Source: Amniculibacterium aquaticum (GTDB lineage Bacteria; Bacteroidota; Bacteroidia; Flavobacteriales; Weeksellaceae). Taken from it: DNA of 64,000 bases. The DNA lies in assembly GCF_003852705.1 (NCBI RefSeq), contig NZ_REFA01000001.1:124001-188000 (forward strand). Direction: 5' to 3'. This document shows positions 19,101 through 26,176 of the stretch, one piece after another. Below the pieces are notes generated by a model. That model was not told the DNA's origin. It saw only the letters and a program-made list of their open reading frames with translations, and searched no databases. The translations under genes were made by a program, and so were the position numbers. Each line of letters opens with the position of its first letter. The first letter of the stretch is position 1.

Positions 19101-19571
19101 GGAGATGTTACGGTAATAGTTATTGGTGGGAATCCTCCGTATCAATATTCCTTGGATGGACAAAATTGGCAAAGTTCCAATGTGTTTTTGGATTTGGATT
19201 GGGGAAATTATACGGTGTATGTAAAAGACAGAACGGCATGCAACATCATCAACAAACCGTTTACCATCATCAATTTAATCAATGCCATAACTCCGAACGG
19301 CGATGGTGTGAATGAAACTTTAGACTATTCATCACTTTTGCAAAAGACAGATCCTTCACTGAAAATTTTTGACCGTTATGGAAACGAAATTTTTAGAGGG
19401 AATGCTTCCAACCGATTTATTTGGGACGGTAGGATCTACGGAAGGCCTGTGCCTACAGCAACTTATTGGTACATAATCGAATGGAAAGAACTGGGCAGTT
19501 CCATACAAATCCGACATACCAGTTGGCTGCTTGTGAAGCATAGAAATGATAATTATTTTAAAGGAAAGTGA
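16143..19571 (+). CDS. Giant T9SS type B cargo protein, IgGFc-binding-like N-terminal region (paralog 3)
   Basis: A 1142-residue protein. I start at the ATG giving MRKLYFLCFFMLLSCLTFAQ, a signal peptide, not the TTG two codons upstream. The LDRKHWFAPM opening and ~450-residue N-terminal region match paralogs 1 and 2 (NVTNGNFNG, MDQSVPVNQLGDEFILVKG, VVATQDNTQI, GYGGFFAGF). It then has one copy of the module that paralog 1 carries twice (VFCDDDFDGDAEVNL, VNLNDYIQLFTTDS, LWSTGATTQQIS). It ends in the type B sorting domain (AITPNGDGVNETLDY, FDRYGNEI, RFIWDGRIYGR, LLVKHRN plus a short DNYFKGK tail). No hairpin terminator is visible before ribE. Confidence 0.88.
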   Translation: MRKLYFLCFFMLLSCLTFAQLDRKHWFAPMVDRTGNPFQHQTLYLSTNRTTPFPVKIFNNNVQIASVTISKGNPQKYNVPRDFIITTNQNDLFTPTSKGLYLEADFTYYANLRFSVYNHAEIITSKGIPSTGTLFYAAMMPVTTDPVSPYLNFMTGILATEDNTQVTISGYSPAVLFSNGISGATQPTITFNLNKGQSYIIDGLANLSQNTDAFIGAKIQSTKPVNVTNGNFNGQYAGNITSSSDILMDQSVPVNQLGDEFILVKGNGTLGSNMEGAIVVATQDNTQIFVNNETVPVATINTGKYFVIPDSKYQLQGNGHYNLYIQTSKNAYVYQMLAGSDGTAEAATGGFNFIPALNCYLPKQINELGLIDENFVVSNANSNGILNIPTKLNLVTEKNAVVTVNGVVPPATTGPFSITGNNNWVTYGIPNVSGTLTINSTKAITAGITAGSDAVGYGGFFAGFPTQPIILSSGGTCIPGITLSVDPVVYEQYQWFLNGQAIPGANSPTFSPTVPGNYTASVVMGSCAPLVTEKFKVQKCLLNSTAVYSICTPQTILPVLSSPSIPQSILPSSVSVVGQPTLGTAVVNPTTGQIIYTPNTPNSVATDTFSYTFCGDHAEFPECETVTVTIHIQQIVVNNASLQVCNNNGFGVFNLSNAVVTSANPVTYSYYPTLADAQNENPAALINGFTNYSAPHGTQVFVVVKNASGCKSIAQITLNLFNLAVVSNYNGVFCDDDFDGDAEVNLNTITTQVLNNPTYFTNVRYYANLVDANAGNNNTLPNNWSFGTATTIYIRVDSPDGCPAVIKALNFTIGAKVALTQSLATQTICDDNFDGTKSVNLNDYIQLFTTDSSVIPQFFSTLNNAQLGTNPISSQTVINGLTSVFIRFTKTGLCPNIATLQLDIKTPKKSDVLLDKVICSNEKTDLDAGSGFENYLWSTGATTQQISNVGPGNYWVELTFNGCVYKQLVEVSTLPLPEITAIDIKDGDVTVIVIGGNPPYQYSLDGQNWQSSNVFLDLDWGNYTVYVKDRTACNIINKPFTIINLINAITPNGDGVNETLDYSSLLQKTDPSLKIFDRYGNEIFRGNASNRFIWDGRIYGRPVPTATYWYIIEWKELGSSIQIRHTSWLLVKHRNDNYFKGK

Positions 19572-19636
19572 AATTGATTTATTTTGTCAATGAGATTCTT
19601 GAAAATTACAAATTCAATTTTTTAATAGATTTATCA

Positions 19637-19644
19637 TACCTTTG
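19637..19644 (+). promoter_or_regulatory. -7 promoter box for ribE and the histidine kinase
   Basis: TACCTTTG lies 26 nt before the ribE ATG. Confidence 0.65.
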
Positions 19645-19670
19645 GCATTCAAAATAATTAAATAAAGACC

Positions 19671-20261
19671 ATGTTTACAGGAATTGTAGAAGCTACCGGG
19701 ATTGTAAAAAATATTCAAAAAAAAGGTAAAAATATAGACATTACCTTAACTTGTCTATTCACCCAAGAACTGAAAATAGACCAAAGCTTGGCCCACAACG
19801 GTACTTGCCTCACCGTGGTTGCAATAGAAGGAGATGACTATGTCGTAACCGCTATAGACGAAACTTTAGAGAAAACCAATCTCGGGTCTTGGGAAGTTGG
19901 AACGGTGGTCAATCTGGAGCGATGCATGAAAATGGACGGTCGATTGGACGGACATATTGTTCAAGGACATGTGGATACCACAGGAATTGTACAATCTATA
20001 GAAAATAGAGACGGAAGTTATTTTGTAACCGTAAGCTATCATTCCGATTTTGTAACCGTGCCACAAGGCTCCATCACACTGAACGGAATCAGTCTTACCG
20101 TCGCCCATAGCGGAAATTCGGATTTTTCTGTAGCCATTATTCCGTACACTTGGGAAAATACCAATATGAAGCAACTGATGGTAGGCGATGTGGTGAATTT
20201 GGAATTTGATATCGTAGGAAAATACATTGCAAAATTGTTGCAAAAACAAAATGGCTTCTAA
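19671..20261 (+). CDS. ribE: Riboflavin synthase, alpha subunit
   Basis: A 196-residue enzyme that dismutates two 6,7-dimethyl-8-ribityllumazine molecules to riboflavin. It has two lumazine-binding domains in tandem: the N-terminal one begins MFTGIVEATGIV with SLAHNGTCLTV, and the second carries GHIVQGHVDTTGIV and GSITLNGISLTV. Length is normal. No FMN riboswitch is visible in the 99-nt upstream gap. Its last 11 bases overlap the start of the histidine kinase gene, so the two are translationally coupled, although no functional link is known. Confidence 0.95.
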   Translation: MFTGIVEATGIVKNIQKKGKNIDITLTCLFTQELKIDQSLAHNGTCLTVVAIEGDDYVVTAIDETLEKTNLGSWEVGTVVNLERCMKMDGRLDGHIVQGHVDTTGIVQSIENRDGSYFVTVSYHSDFVTVPQGSITLNGISLTVAHSGNSDFSVAIIPYTWENTNMKQLMVGDVVNLEFDIVGKYIAKLLQKQNGF

Positions 20262-21705
20262 AAAAAGATACAAAGGGTACAGTCTCAGAAATAGAATATT
20301 TCTGGGATTTTTACTCATCTGTTTACTCAGTATGTTTGGGACAGGGTTACTGTCTTATTTCATTTTGAAAGACCATTTGGACGAAGAAAATCGTACCGAA
20401 CTCCAAAGGGGATCCGACGAGATTATGGGGGCCTTCGATTATGCACTCAGTCACAGCGAAATTCATACTCGGGATATTCCTCAGCTTTTGGGAAATAAAA
20501 TCATGGAAATTTCAGACATCAACAAGCAAGATTTGGTGGTTTTTGATCTGAATGGAAATTTCTTACTTTCCAACCGTGATGCCGATCCCAATTCTCAGAA
20601 AAATGTCCCAAATACGGTCATTACCCAACTTTTGAATACCGGAAAAAGAGTCGATATCCAATCCTACGATGCCAAAACCCAAAGCAACATCACTTCGTCC
20701 TATATGTTGATGAAAAACAACATGTTAGAGCCAATTGCGGTTTTGTACCTTCCGTACTATCATAACGATTCCAAGTACATGGATTTTTTTGATAAATATC
20801 TGAAATTCATCGTGTTGGTAGGGTTGGTGATCATCCTGTTGAGTATGTGGATTTCTTGGCAAATTTCTAAAAACCTAACCAATACCCTAACCAACTTCTC
20901 GTCCAGAATTAGAAGGTTAACTTTGTTCAATGAAAGCATCGATCCCATACCGTATTATCACAACGATGAGTTAGGAGCCTTGGTAAAGGCATACAATAAA
21001 ATGATTTTGCAAATCCAAGATCAGAAAGATCGTTTGGCACAAGTACAAAAAGAAGCCGCTTGGAAGGAAATGGCTAAGCAAGTGGCTCACGAAGTGAAAA
21101 ATCCACTGACTCCGATGAGGTTAAGGATACAAAATTTTGAAAGAAAATTCGATCCTCAAGACCCTGAAATTTCAACCAAAGTGCATGAGCTTAGCAAAGC
21201 TGTTATCGAGCAAATCGATTTGATTGCTACTGTGGCAACGGCGTTTTCACAATTTGCACAACTGCCAGCTAGGCACGACGAGACATTTAGTTTAAATGCC
21301 GAAGTTAAAAATATTTTACAAATTTTTAACGACGATAAAATCTACATCCATGCCAATAAGGAAATAGAAATGAAGATGGATAAAATCTATCTGAACAGGA
21401 TTATTACCAACTTGGTGACCAATGCCAAGCAAGCAAAAAGCGAGGATAGAGACATCATTATCAATGTCGATTTAGAGCAAAACAACAAAAGAATTACCTT
21501 GTCGATTGTAGATAACGGCGTTGGAATACCGGAAGAAATGTATGACAAAATTTTTGAACCCAATTTTACTTCTAAAAGTTCGGGAATGGGATTGGGATTG
21601 ACCATGGTAAAAAGAATGATACAGGATTATCATGGCGAGATACAAGTGTCTTCTGTGGTCGGAAAAGGGACTAAATTTACCATTACCATGCCGTCTAATC
21701 TATAA
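20251..21705 (+). CDS. Membrane sensor histidine kinase, NtrY-like, without adjacent regulator
   Basis: A 484-residue membrane kinase starting MASKKRYKGYS. TM1 is about residues 15-38, an extracytoplasmic sensing domain about 40-182, and TM2 about 184-204. A HAMP-like linker follows, then HisKA with the phosphoacceptor His280 in VAHEVKNPLTPMRLR. The HATPase_c part has the N box (IITNLVTNAKQA), G1 (IVDNGVGIP), F (EPNFTSKSSGMGLGL) and G2 boxes intact. The HEVKNPLTPM form of the H box is typical of NtrY-like kinases. It overlaps ribE by 11 bp and is followed by a tRNA methyltransferase. No response-regulator gene lies in the window, so the partner is encoded elsewhere and the signal is unknown. 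Confidence 0.9.
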   Translation: MASKKRYKGYSLRNRIFLGFLLICLLSMFGTGLLSYFILKDHLDEENRTELQRGSDEIMGAFDYALSHSEIHTRDIPQLLGNKIMEISDINKQDLVVFDLNGNFLLSNRDADPNSQKNVPNTVITQLLNTGKRVDIQSYDAKTQSNITSSYMLMKNNMLEPIAVLYLPYYHNDSKYMDFFDKYLKFIVLVGLVIILLSMWISWQISKNLTNTLTNFSSRIRRLTLFNESIDPIPYYHNDELGALVKAYNKMILQIQDQKDRLAQVQKEAAWKEMAKQVAHEVKNPLTPMRLRIQNFERKFDPQDPEISTKVHELSKAVIEQIDLIATVATAFSQFAQLPARHDETFSLNAEVKNILQIFNDDKIYIHANKEIEMKMDKIYLNRIITNLVTNAKQAKSEDRDIIINVDLEQNNKRITLSIVDNGVGIPEEMYDKIFEPNFTSKSSGMGLGLTMVKRMIQDYHGEIQVSSVVGKGTKFTITMPSNL

Positions 21706-21712
21706 AATTTTG

Positions 21713-22411
21713 ATGAAAGCATTTCAGTTTAAAAAATTCAAAATTCAACAATCGTCAGCTGTATTTCGTGTGGGTACCGATGGCGTTTTGTTGGGAGCTT
21801 TATCTACGGTGGTCGGAGCCGAAAAAGTTTTAGAAGTGGGAACCGGTACGGGGCTCATCTCCTTGATGGTGGCTCAGAGAAACGAAAAAGCTGAAATTTT
21901 GGCTTTGGATATCGATGCTAATGCCAAAAATCTGGCTCAAGAAAATTTTGAAACCTCTATTTTTTCAGAGAGACTGACTTGTCAACTTCAAGATTTTAAA
22001 GACTTTTTCACCGATCAACGCTTTGATTTGATTCTTTCCAACCCGCCCTATTTTGAAGAAAACGATTCTAAAAAAGATGTGCTTGCAAGACAATTGATCA
22101 CTTTGGATTTTCTATCGTTAATGGAAAAAGCGGCTTCATTGTTATCGGAGAAAGGAAAAATTTCTATCATTATTCCTTTTGATCGAGGCGCAGAAGTCAT
22201 GGGCTATGCAGACAGGATGGACTTGTATTTGATCAAACAAATAAACATTCGAGGGATTGAAGGAAGCGATTTTAAAAGGGTAATTTTAGAGTTTTCCAAA
22301 ACCGAATCTCCAACAGAAATGGTAGAGTTTACCATAGAAAAAAGTCCGAGAATCTACTCGGACCAATATCTTGAACAGACCAAAGATTTCCATGTCTTTG
22401 GCAAAAAATAA
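21713..22411 (+). CDS. trmN6: tRNA1(Val) (adenine(37)-N6)-methyltransferase
   Basis: A 232-residue SAM-dependent methyltransferase of the YfiC/TrmN6 family. I use the ATG at 21713 (MKAFQFKKFKIQQSS) because this is the family N terminus. Motif I is VLEVGTGTGLISLMVAQR. The base-amino methylation motif IV, NPPY, sits in LILSNPPYFEEND. The FRVGTDGVLLGAL stretch before motif I is characteristic. The enzyme N6-methylates A37 of one tRNA(Val) isoacceptor. It lies 7 nt after the kinase gene and is probably in the same transcript, and its end is only 3 nt from the convergent ftsE. Confidence 0.88.
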   Translation: MKAFQFKKFKIQQSSAVFRVGTDGVLLGALSTVVGAEKVLEVGTGTGLISLMVAQRNEKAEILALDIDANAKNLAQENFETSIFSERLTCQLQDFKDFFTDQRFDLILSNPPYFEENDSKKDVLARQLITLDFLSLMEKAASLLSEKGKISIIIPFDRGAEVMGYADRMDLYLIKQINIRGIEGSDFKRVILEFSKTESPTEMVEFTIEKSPRIYSDQYLEQTKDFHVFGKK

Positions 22412-22414
22412 GTT

Positions 22415-23125
22415 TTAAACAAATAAGTCTGAAGATTGCAAAACGGTGATTTTGCCGTCTTCGCAACGGATGGCATCGCCAGGGTAGTTTTGTATCATGT
22501 GGTAGTCGTGGGTAGCCATAACTACGGCACAATGATTTTCGAAGGCCACTCTTTTTAGTAGGCTCATGATGTCGTTAGAAGTTTCAGGATCCAAGTTTCC
22601 GGTGGGTTCGTCGGCAAGGATCAGTTCCGGATGGTTCAGTAGAGCTCTTGCAATGGCAATTCTCTGTTGTTCGCCACCAGAAAGTTCGTGCGGCATTTTG
22701 TGTTTTTTGGTTTTCATGCCCACGCTTTCCAACACTTCGTTGATGCGGATGTCTATGCCTTTTTCGTCCGACCAGCCTGTTGCTTTTAGTACAAAAGACA
22801 AATTTTTCTCCACACTTCTGTCGCTTAGCAATTGGAAATCCTGGAAAACGATGCCCAATTTTCTTCTCAGTCCTGGTATTTCAGAAGATTTCAATTTGGC
22901 CAAATCGTATCCGGCAACCGTACCTTTTCCTCCGGCCAATGGGATGTGGGCATAAAGAGTTTTTAGCAAAGAACTTTTCCCGCTTCCGGTTTTACCAATC
23001 AGGTAGCAAAAAGATCCTTTTTGGATGTGTAGGTCTACTTGGCTCAGGATGGTTAGTTTTTTCTGAGCGATGGTGGCTTGTTGGAGGCTGATGATGTTGT
23101 CTCCGGTTTCGTTTCTATTTGGCAT
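22415..23125 (-). CDS. ftsE: Cell division ATP-binding protein FtsE
   Basis: A 236-residue ABC ATPase. Walker A is GKTGSGKSS, the Q loop FQDFQLL, the signature [15 protein letters not shown], Walker [14 protein letters not shown], and the H loop MATHDYHM. Length and the [14 protein letters not shown] form fit FtsE, which with FtsX couples the division ring to peptidoglycan hydrolase activation. No ftsX is adjacent, which weakens the name slightly; a LolD-type ATPase is the main alternative. It is transcribed alone from a -7 box 66 nt upstream and converges on trmN6 with a 3-nt gap. Confidence 0.82.
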   Translation of the reverse strand: MPNRNETGDNIISLQQATIAQKKLTILSQVDLHIQKGSFCYLIGKTGSGKSSLLKTLYAHIPLAGGKGTVAGYDLAKLKSSEIPGLRRKLGIVFQDFQLLSDRSVEKNLSFVLKATGWSDEKGIDIRINEVLESVGMKTKKHKMPHELSGGEQQRIAIARALLNHPELILADEPTGNLDPETSNDIMSLLKRVAFENHCAVVMATHDYHMIQNYPGDAIRCEDGKITVLQSSDLFV

Positions 23126-23191
23126 TTGATGGATGTAAAATGTTAAATCATTTTTTGGACTTCAGGATCTGAAGCTTAAAATATGATTTTT

Positions 23192-23199
23192 CAAAAATA
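23192..23199 (-). promoter_or_regulatory. Probable -7 promoter box for ftsE
   Basis: TATTTTTG on the minus strand, 66 nt upstream of the ftsE ATG. Confidence 0.45.
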
Positions 23200-23239
23200 G
23201 GAAAAAGCATTAGAAAAGCCTAAAATTTAGCATAATTTT

Positions 23240-23278
23240 AACAACAAAAAGTGCTTGAAATTTGCATCTCAAGCACTT
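23240..23278 (-). terminator. Rho-independent terminator of rpmH
   Basis: A perfect 10-bp stem (23249-23258 with 23269-23278) followed on the minus strand by TTTTTGTTG. Confidence 0.85.
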
Positions 23279-23299
23279 GATTTGTATGTTGGAAAAGAA

Positions 23300-23458
23300 T
23301 TATCTCTTAGCGCGAGCTGCACTAACAGTTAAACTTTTTCTTCCTTTAGCTCTTCTTGCTGCCAATACTCTTCTACCGTTTGGTGTTGACATTCTTTCAC
23401 GGAAACCATGTTTGTTTCTCTTTTTTCTTTCTGATGGCTGGAATGTTCTCTTGCTCAT
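23300..23458 (-). CDS. rpmH: 50S ribosomal protein L34
   Basis: A 52-residue very basic protein, easily missed because of its size. The minus-strand translation begins [20 protein letters not shown], continues [20 protein letters not shown], and ends with a [12 protein letters not shown] tail. The KRTxQPSxRKRxxxHGFRxRM core is the L34 signature. L34 is a late-assembled component of the large ribosomal subunit. In many bacteria rpmH sits next to dnaA or rnpA; neither is nearby. It has a well-formed promoter with a -33 TTTG and a strong terminator, so it is monocistronic. Confidence 0.97.
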   Translation of the reverse strand: MSKRTFQPSERKKRNKHGFRERMSTPNGRRVLAARRAKGRKSLTVSAARAKR

Positions 23459-23503
23459 TTTTGTATATCTTTAGTGTATGACTATTTAATATTTTTCAGG
23501 TTG

Positions 23504-23534
23504 CAAAGATATATATAATTTTTACAAATACAAA
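23504..23534 (-). promoter_or_regulatory. rpmH promoter with -33 TTTG and -7 TATCTTTG
   Basis: On the minus strand TTTG (23534-23531) is followed after 19 nt by TATCTTTG (23511-23504), the full Bacteroidota sigma-ABfr type arrangement, 45 nt before the ATG. Confidence 0.75.
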
Positions 23535-23587
23535 TTTTTAATCATCTTTATTTTTTTGCTTTTCTAGGGCTTAGCAATTTTTAATCT

Positions 23588-23595
23588 TATCTTTG
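23588..23595 (+). promoter_or_regulatory. -7 promoter box for the DHH phosphoesterase
   Basis: TATCTTTG lies 23 nt before the ATG, divergent from the rpmH promoter. Confidence 0.7.
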
Positions 23596-23618
23596 CCGTT
23601 CATTTAATAATCTGTCCT

Positions 23619-24626
23619 ATGTTTAGTCCTAAAGAATTATCAGAAATCAATAACCTGTTGCAGGTCAATTCCAAAATTGTAATCATTACCCATTACAATC
23701 CGGACGGAGATGCCATTGGTTCTTCTCTAGGTTTAAAACATTTTTTGATGGCTAAAGGTCTATCGCCAGAGGTTGTGGTACCCAACGATTATCCCAAATT
23801 TTTGAAGTGGATGCCCGAGGCAAAAAAAAATACCATAGCCGATTATAAAAGAAAAAAAGCAGCCGAACTGATCGAGTCTGCCGATGTTATTTTCATCCTG
23901 GATTTCAATGCGCCCCATCGTGCTGGAGATATGGTAGGAAAATGGATAGAAAATTCTAAAGCCAAAAAAATATTAATTGACCACCACCAACAACCCGATA
24001 CTTTTGATTATGTCTATTCGGACACTACCGTTCCGGCAACCTGCCAAATGGTTTATCATTTTATTGAAGCTTTGGGCGAGGAAAATTTGGTAAACAAAGA
24101 AATAGCCGAATGCTTGTATTGTGGGATCATGACGGATACCGGAGGTTTTAGGTTCCGATCGACCTCTGCAGCAACACACAGAATTACAGCAAAATTAATA
24201 GAAGCCGGTGCCGATCCTGCTTTTATTTCGTCCAGTACTTGGGATACCAATACCGTGTCCAGACTTCATTTGCTATCCTTGGTCCTTAGCCGTTTAGAAG
24301 TGGTAGCCGATGGTAAAGTAGCCATCCTAAACCTGAAAAGAGACGAGCTGAAAGCCTATGGCTTCGAAAAAGGCGATACAGAAGGTTTTGTGAATTACGG
24401 CTTAAGTGTTGGAGGCGTGAAGATGTCTGCCTTTTTCATGGAAGATTTGTACGAAGATTTTATAAAGATTTCTTTCAGAAGTAAGGACAACATCGACTGC
24501 AATGCCTTTTCTAGAAAACACTTTAACGGAGGTGGCCACATCAATGCTGCAGGTGGTAAATATCTGAAATCCATGGAAGAAACCATCGCCGATTTCAAAG
24601 TAAAAGTGCTGGAGGTCGAGTTTTAG
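23619..24626 (+). CDS. nrnA: DHH-family phosphoesterase, NrnA-like oligoribonuclease/pAp phosphatase
   Basis: A 335-residue DHH-DHHA1 protein. Metal-binding motifs are in order: ITHYNPDGDAIGSSLG (motif I, DxD), VIFILDFNAPHRAG (motif II), LIDHHQQPD (the DHH motif), and GIMTDTGGFRF (motif IV). The C-terminal DHHA1 domain has the nucleotide-binding GGGHINAAGG. NrnA proteins degrade 2-5 nt oligoribonucleotides and may dephosphorylate 3'-phosphoadenosine 5'-phosphate. It is a single gene. A scar with a pseudogene and an IS relic begins just downstream. Confidence 0.9.
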   Translation: MFSPKELSEINNLLQVNSKIVIITHYNPDGDAIGSSLGLKHFLMAKGLSPEVVVPNDYPKFLKWMPEAKKNTIADYKRKKAAELIESADVIFILDFNAPHRAGDMVGKWIENSKAKKILIDHHQQPDTFDYVYSDTTVPATCQMVYHFIEALGEENLVNKEIAECLYCGIMTDTGGFRFRSTSAATHRITAKLIEAGADPAFISSSTWDTNTVSRLHLLSLVLSRLEVVADGKVAILNLKRDELKAYGFEKGDTEGFVNYGLSVGGVKMSAFFMEDLYEDFIKISFRSKDNIDCNAFSRKHFNGGGHINAAGGKYLKSMEETIADFKVKVLEVEF

Positions 24627-24641
24627 AAATTCAAAAAAACA

Positions 24642-24989
24642 TTATAAACTTAAATTTACACCGAACAGAAAGCTGCGACTTAACAATTTTGTTTTGTAGG
24701 TAAGTGTCATGTAGTCGTGTGTGTATTTTGAGTAAATGTACTCTTCATTTAGGATGTTGTTTGCTGTAAAATTGTATTTCAACCTGCTGTTTTTCGGACT
24801 GTAATACAGGTTGAAATTGGTGAAAAGAAAAGCAACACTTTACTTGGTATCCGGTTTGTAATACTCGTTGGAAAGGTTTGTACTAACCTTGTTGTTGAGA
24901 AAAGTGTACGAAATGGTATTCTTAAAACTCATGATGTTTAGCTCGCTGTTGTTTCCTAATTCTGAACTAAAATTGGTCATGGAATAATC
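24642..24989 (-). pseudogene. 3' remnant of a TonB-receptor-like outer membrane protein gene
   Basis: Reverse-strand translation gives a beta-barrel C terminus: MSFKNTISYTF, LSNEYYKPDTK, an in-frame TAA at 24842-24840, then SVAFLFTNFNLYYSPKNSR, NNILNEEYIYSKY and FLFGVNLSL before the natural stop. It aligns end-to-end with the C terminus of the intact barrel protein at 32071-34695 (INFKNTVSYSW, FTNEYYKHDL, VNFSVHFSPKKS, SNLLNEAFFYQTY, LLQFGIQINF). Everything upstream of about residue 115 from the C terminus is missing, and the break lies next to a deleted IS30-family element. It is a dead paralog. Confidence 0.8.
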
Positions 24990-25005
24990 AAATAGATTTT
25001 TTAAT

Positions 25006-25163
25006 TCTTAGATTCAACTGATAAATGCAACAGGATGTATGAGTTGAATCTAAGTTTTAAATAACAGGCCGCAAAAGAGATTTTGTTTTTAAACGCCCAA
25101 TGAAGTTTTCGCTCAAAAATTGTATGAAAACTGTGATGTTGCATTTGTAACTTGAATCTAAGA
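25006..25163 (+). mobile_element. Internally deleted IS30-family element (158 bp) with transposase C-terminal relic
   Basis: The left end (from 25006) and the reverse complement of the right end (to 25163) both read TCTTAGATTCAA, and after ~7 variable bases both reach AATGCAACA, matching the AGATTCAA...GCAACA pattern of IS30 terminal repeats. Between them, + strand 25060-25155 encodes NNRPQKRFCF-stop-TPNEVFAQKLYENC and ends in the right repeat. This is the conserved IS30 transposase C terminus (NNRPRKRLGFKTPNEVF-like) with one nonsense codon (TAA at 25090-25092). Most of the transposase gene is gone. TTTTTAA occurs just outside both ends, a possible target duplication. An extra copy of the outer repeat motif (AGTTGAATCTAAG, 25042-25054) lies inside the left end. 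Confidence 0.75.
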
Positions 25164-25218
25164 TTTTTAAACTGTTTATTTTGTGAAAGTGTTTAAAAAA
25201 AAACAATAGTTAGGCAAC

Positions 25219-26001
25219 TTACAATACCAATTTTTTAGGCAAATGGTGCAGCAGCTCCGTGTTGATGATGGCTGTGCATATTTCCGGTTTTTCCCAATGT
25301 CCACTGTGTCCACAATCCAAGACATAGGATTTTATATTGCTTCTGTCGGGTAAGGCTTGGATTGTTTTTTTTGTATGTACCGCTGTGTCGTGTTTGCCAC
25401 AAATCACCAAAATACGACCTTCATATTCTTCCAAAACAATCGTTTTGTCCACTCTTGCCACCATGCCTTTTGCACAGGCCAAAGCTCCCAATGGGTCGGT
25501 TTCCAAGGCTATGGTTTTGGCGTGGTTTATTTTTCCTTCCAAGCTGTCCCATTCATAACTGTTAAAGTAATTCGGGATTCCTGCCCTAACATAATGGGCA
25601 AAAGCCTCTTCTATAATGCGGTAGCTCTTTCTTCTCTGTTCTTTTTTTTCCTCGCTGTCCGCAAAAAAAGTGGAGAAAAATAAAGTTAAACTTTTTACCT
25701 TTTCTGCAAACAGATCCGTGTAGGCCAAAGCAACATAACCGCCCATGGAATGTCCCAAAAGATGAAAGTGTGTGATGTTTAGTTGCTCCAAAGTTTCGTT
25801 CACTTTTTCAGCCATAAGATCCATCGTTTGTACCTCTGCGATTTTCGGACTTTTGCCGTGCCCCGGAAGGTCTATTTTTATAAGTTTGAAATCCTGAGAA
25901 AAATGCTTCTCCATTTCTACCCACATGTTGGAGTTTTCCAAAAAACCGTGCAGTAAGACCAGATTTTCTGTTCCAGAACCGCAAATTTCGTAATGTAACA
26001 T
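25219..26001 (-). CDS. Alpha/beta hydrolase
   Basis: A 260-residue alpha/beta-hydrolase fold enzyme. I use the ATG at 26001 (MLHYEICGSG) because the -7 box overlaps the longer TTG start. Features in order are the oxyanion-hole strand NLVLLHGFLENSNMW, DLPGHGKSP, the nucleophile elbow GHSMGGY with the catalytic Ser, the acid-strand ILVICGKHDTAVH with Asp, and the catalytic His in CGHSGHWEKPE. There is no signal peptide, so it is cytoplasmic. The family includes esterases, haloperoxidase-like and MhpC/MenH-like enzymes; nothing here decides the substrate. It stands alone between an IS relic and an intergenic repeat. Confidence 0.85.
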   Translation of the reverse strand: MLHYEICGSGTENLVLLHGFLENSNMWVEMEKHFSQDFKLIKIDLPGHGKSPKIAEVQTMDLMAEKVNETLEQLNITHFHLLGHSMGGYVALAYTDLFAEKVKSLTLFFSTFFADSEEKKEQRRKSYRIIEEAFAHYVRAGIPNYFNSYEWDSLEGKINHAKTIALETDPLGALACAKGMVARVDKTIVLEEYEGRILVICGKHDTAVHTKKTIQALPDRSNIKSYVLDCGHSGHWEKPEICTAIINTELLHHLPKKLVL

Positions 26002-26016
26002 CGCTGTTGTTTTGCA

Positions 26017-26024
26017 CAAATTTA
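26017..26024 (-). promoter_or_regulatory. -7 promoter box for the alpha/beta hydrolase
   Basis: TAAATTTG on the minus strand, 15 nt before the ATG at 26001. Confidence 0.65.
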
Positions 26025-26087
26025 ATAAAAGTCATCTACCCAACCTATTTGTTTTGCTTTTAGGAGCTTCCGTTGCAGATATTCTTA

Positions 26088-26176
26088 CAACACCAGTCCA
26101 GCTTTTCGCTCTATCTTTTGCTTGCCACCCACCTCCCAAGGCTTAGCAAAAGGATGCCGCTGCAATCTGGGCTAAG
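26088..26176. repeat. Flavobacterial intergenic repeat with internal hairpin
   Basis: On the minus strand it reads AGCCCAGATTGCAGCGGCAT, then an 8-bp hairpin arm (CTTTTGCT, 26145-26152), a C/T-rich loop, the other arm AGCAAAAG (26115-26122), and AGAGCGAAAAGCTGGACTGG. I recognise this layout (AGCCC-GATtG-AGCGGcATCC, CTTTTG...CAAAAGAtaGAGCG, AaAGCtGGACTGG) from many non-coding gaps in flavobacterial genomes. It has no ORF support on either strand and lies in the 400-bp gap between the hydrolase and the OmpA lipoprotein. Its role is unknown. Confidence 0.6.

Noticed and set aside
19572-19670. FMN riboswitch before ribE
   Set aside because: The gap is only 99 nt and lacks the conserved RFN segments; it holds only a TACCTTTG promoter.
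23262-23474. A 70-residue + strand frame
   Set aside because: It is the antisense of rpmH; the minus-strand L34 protein, its promoter and terminator explain the region.
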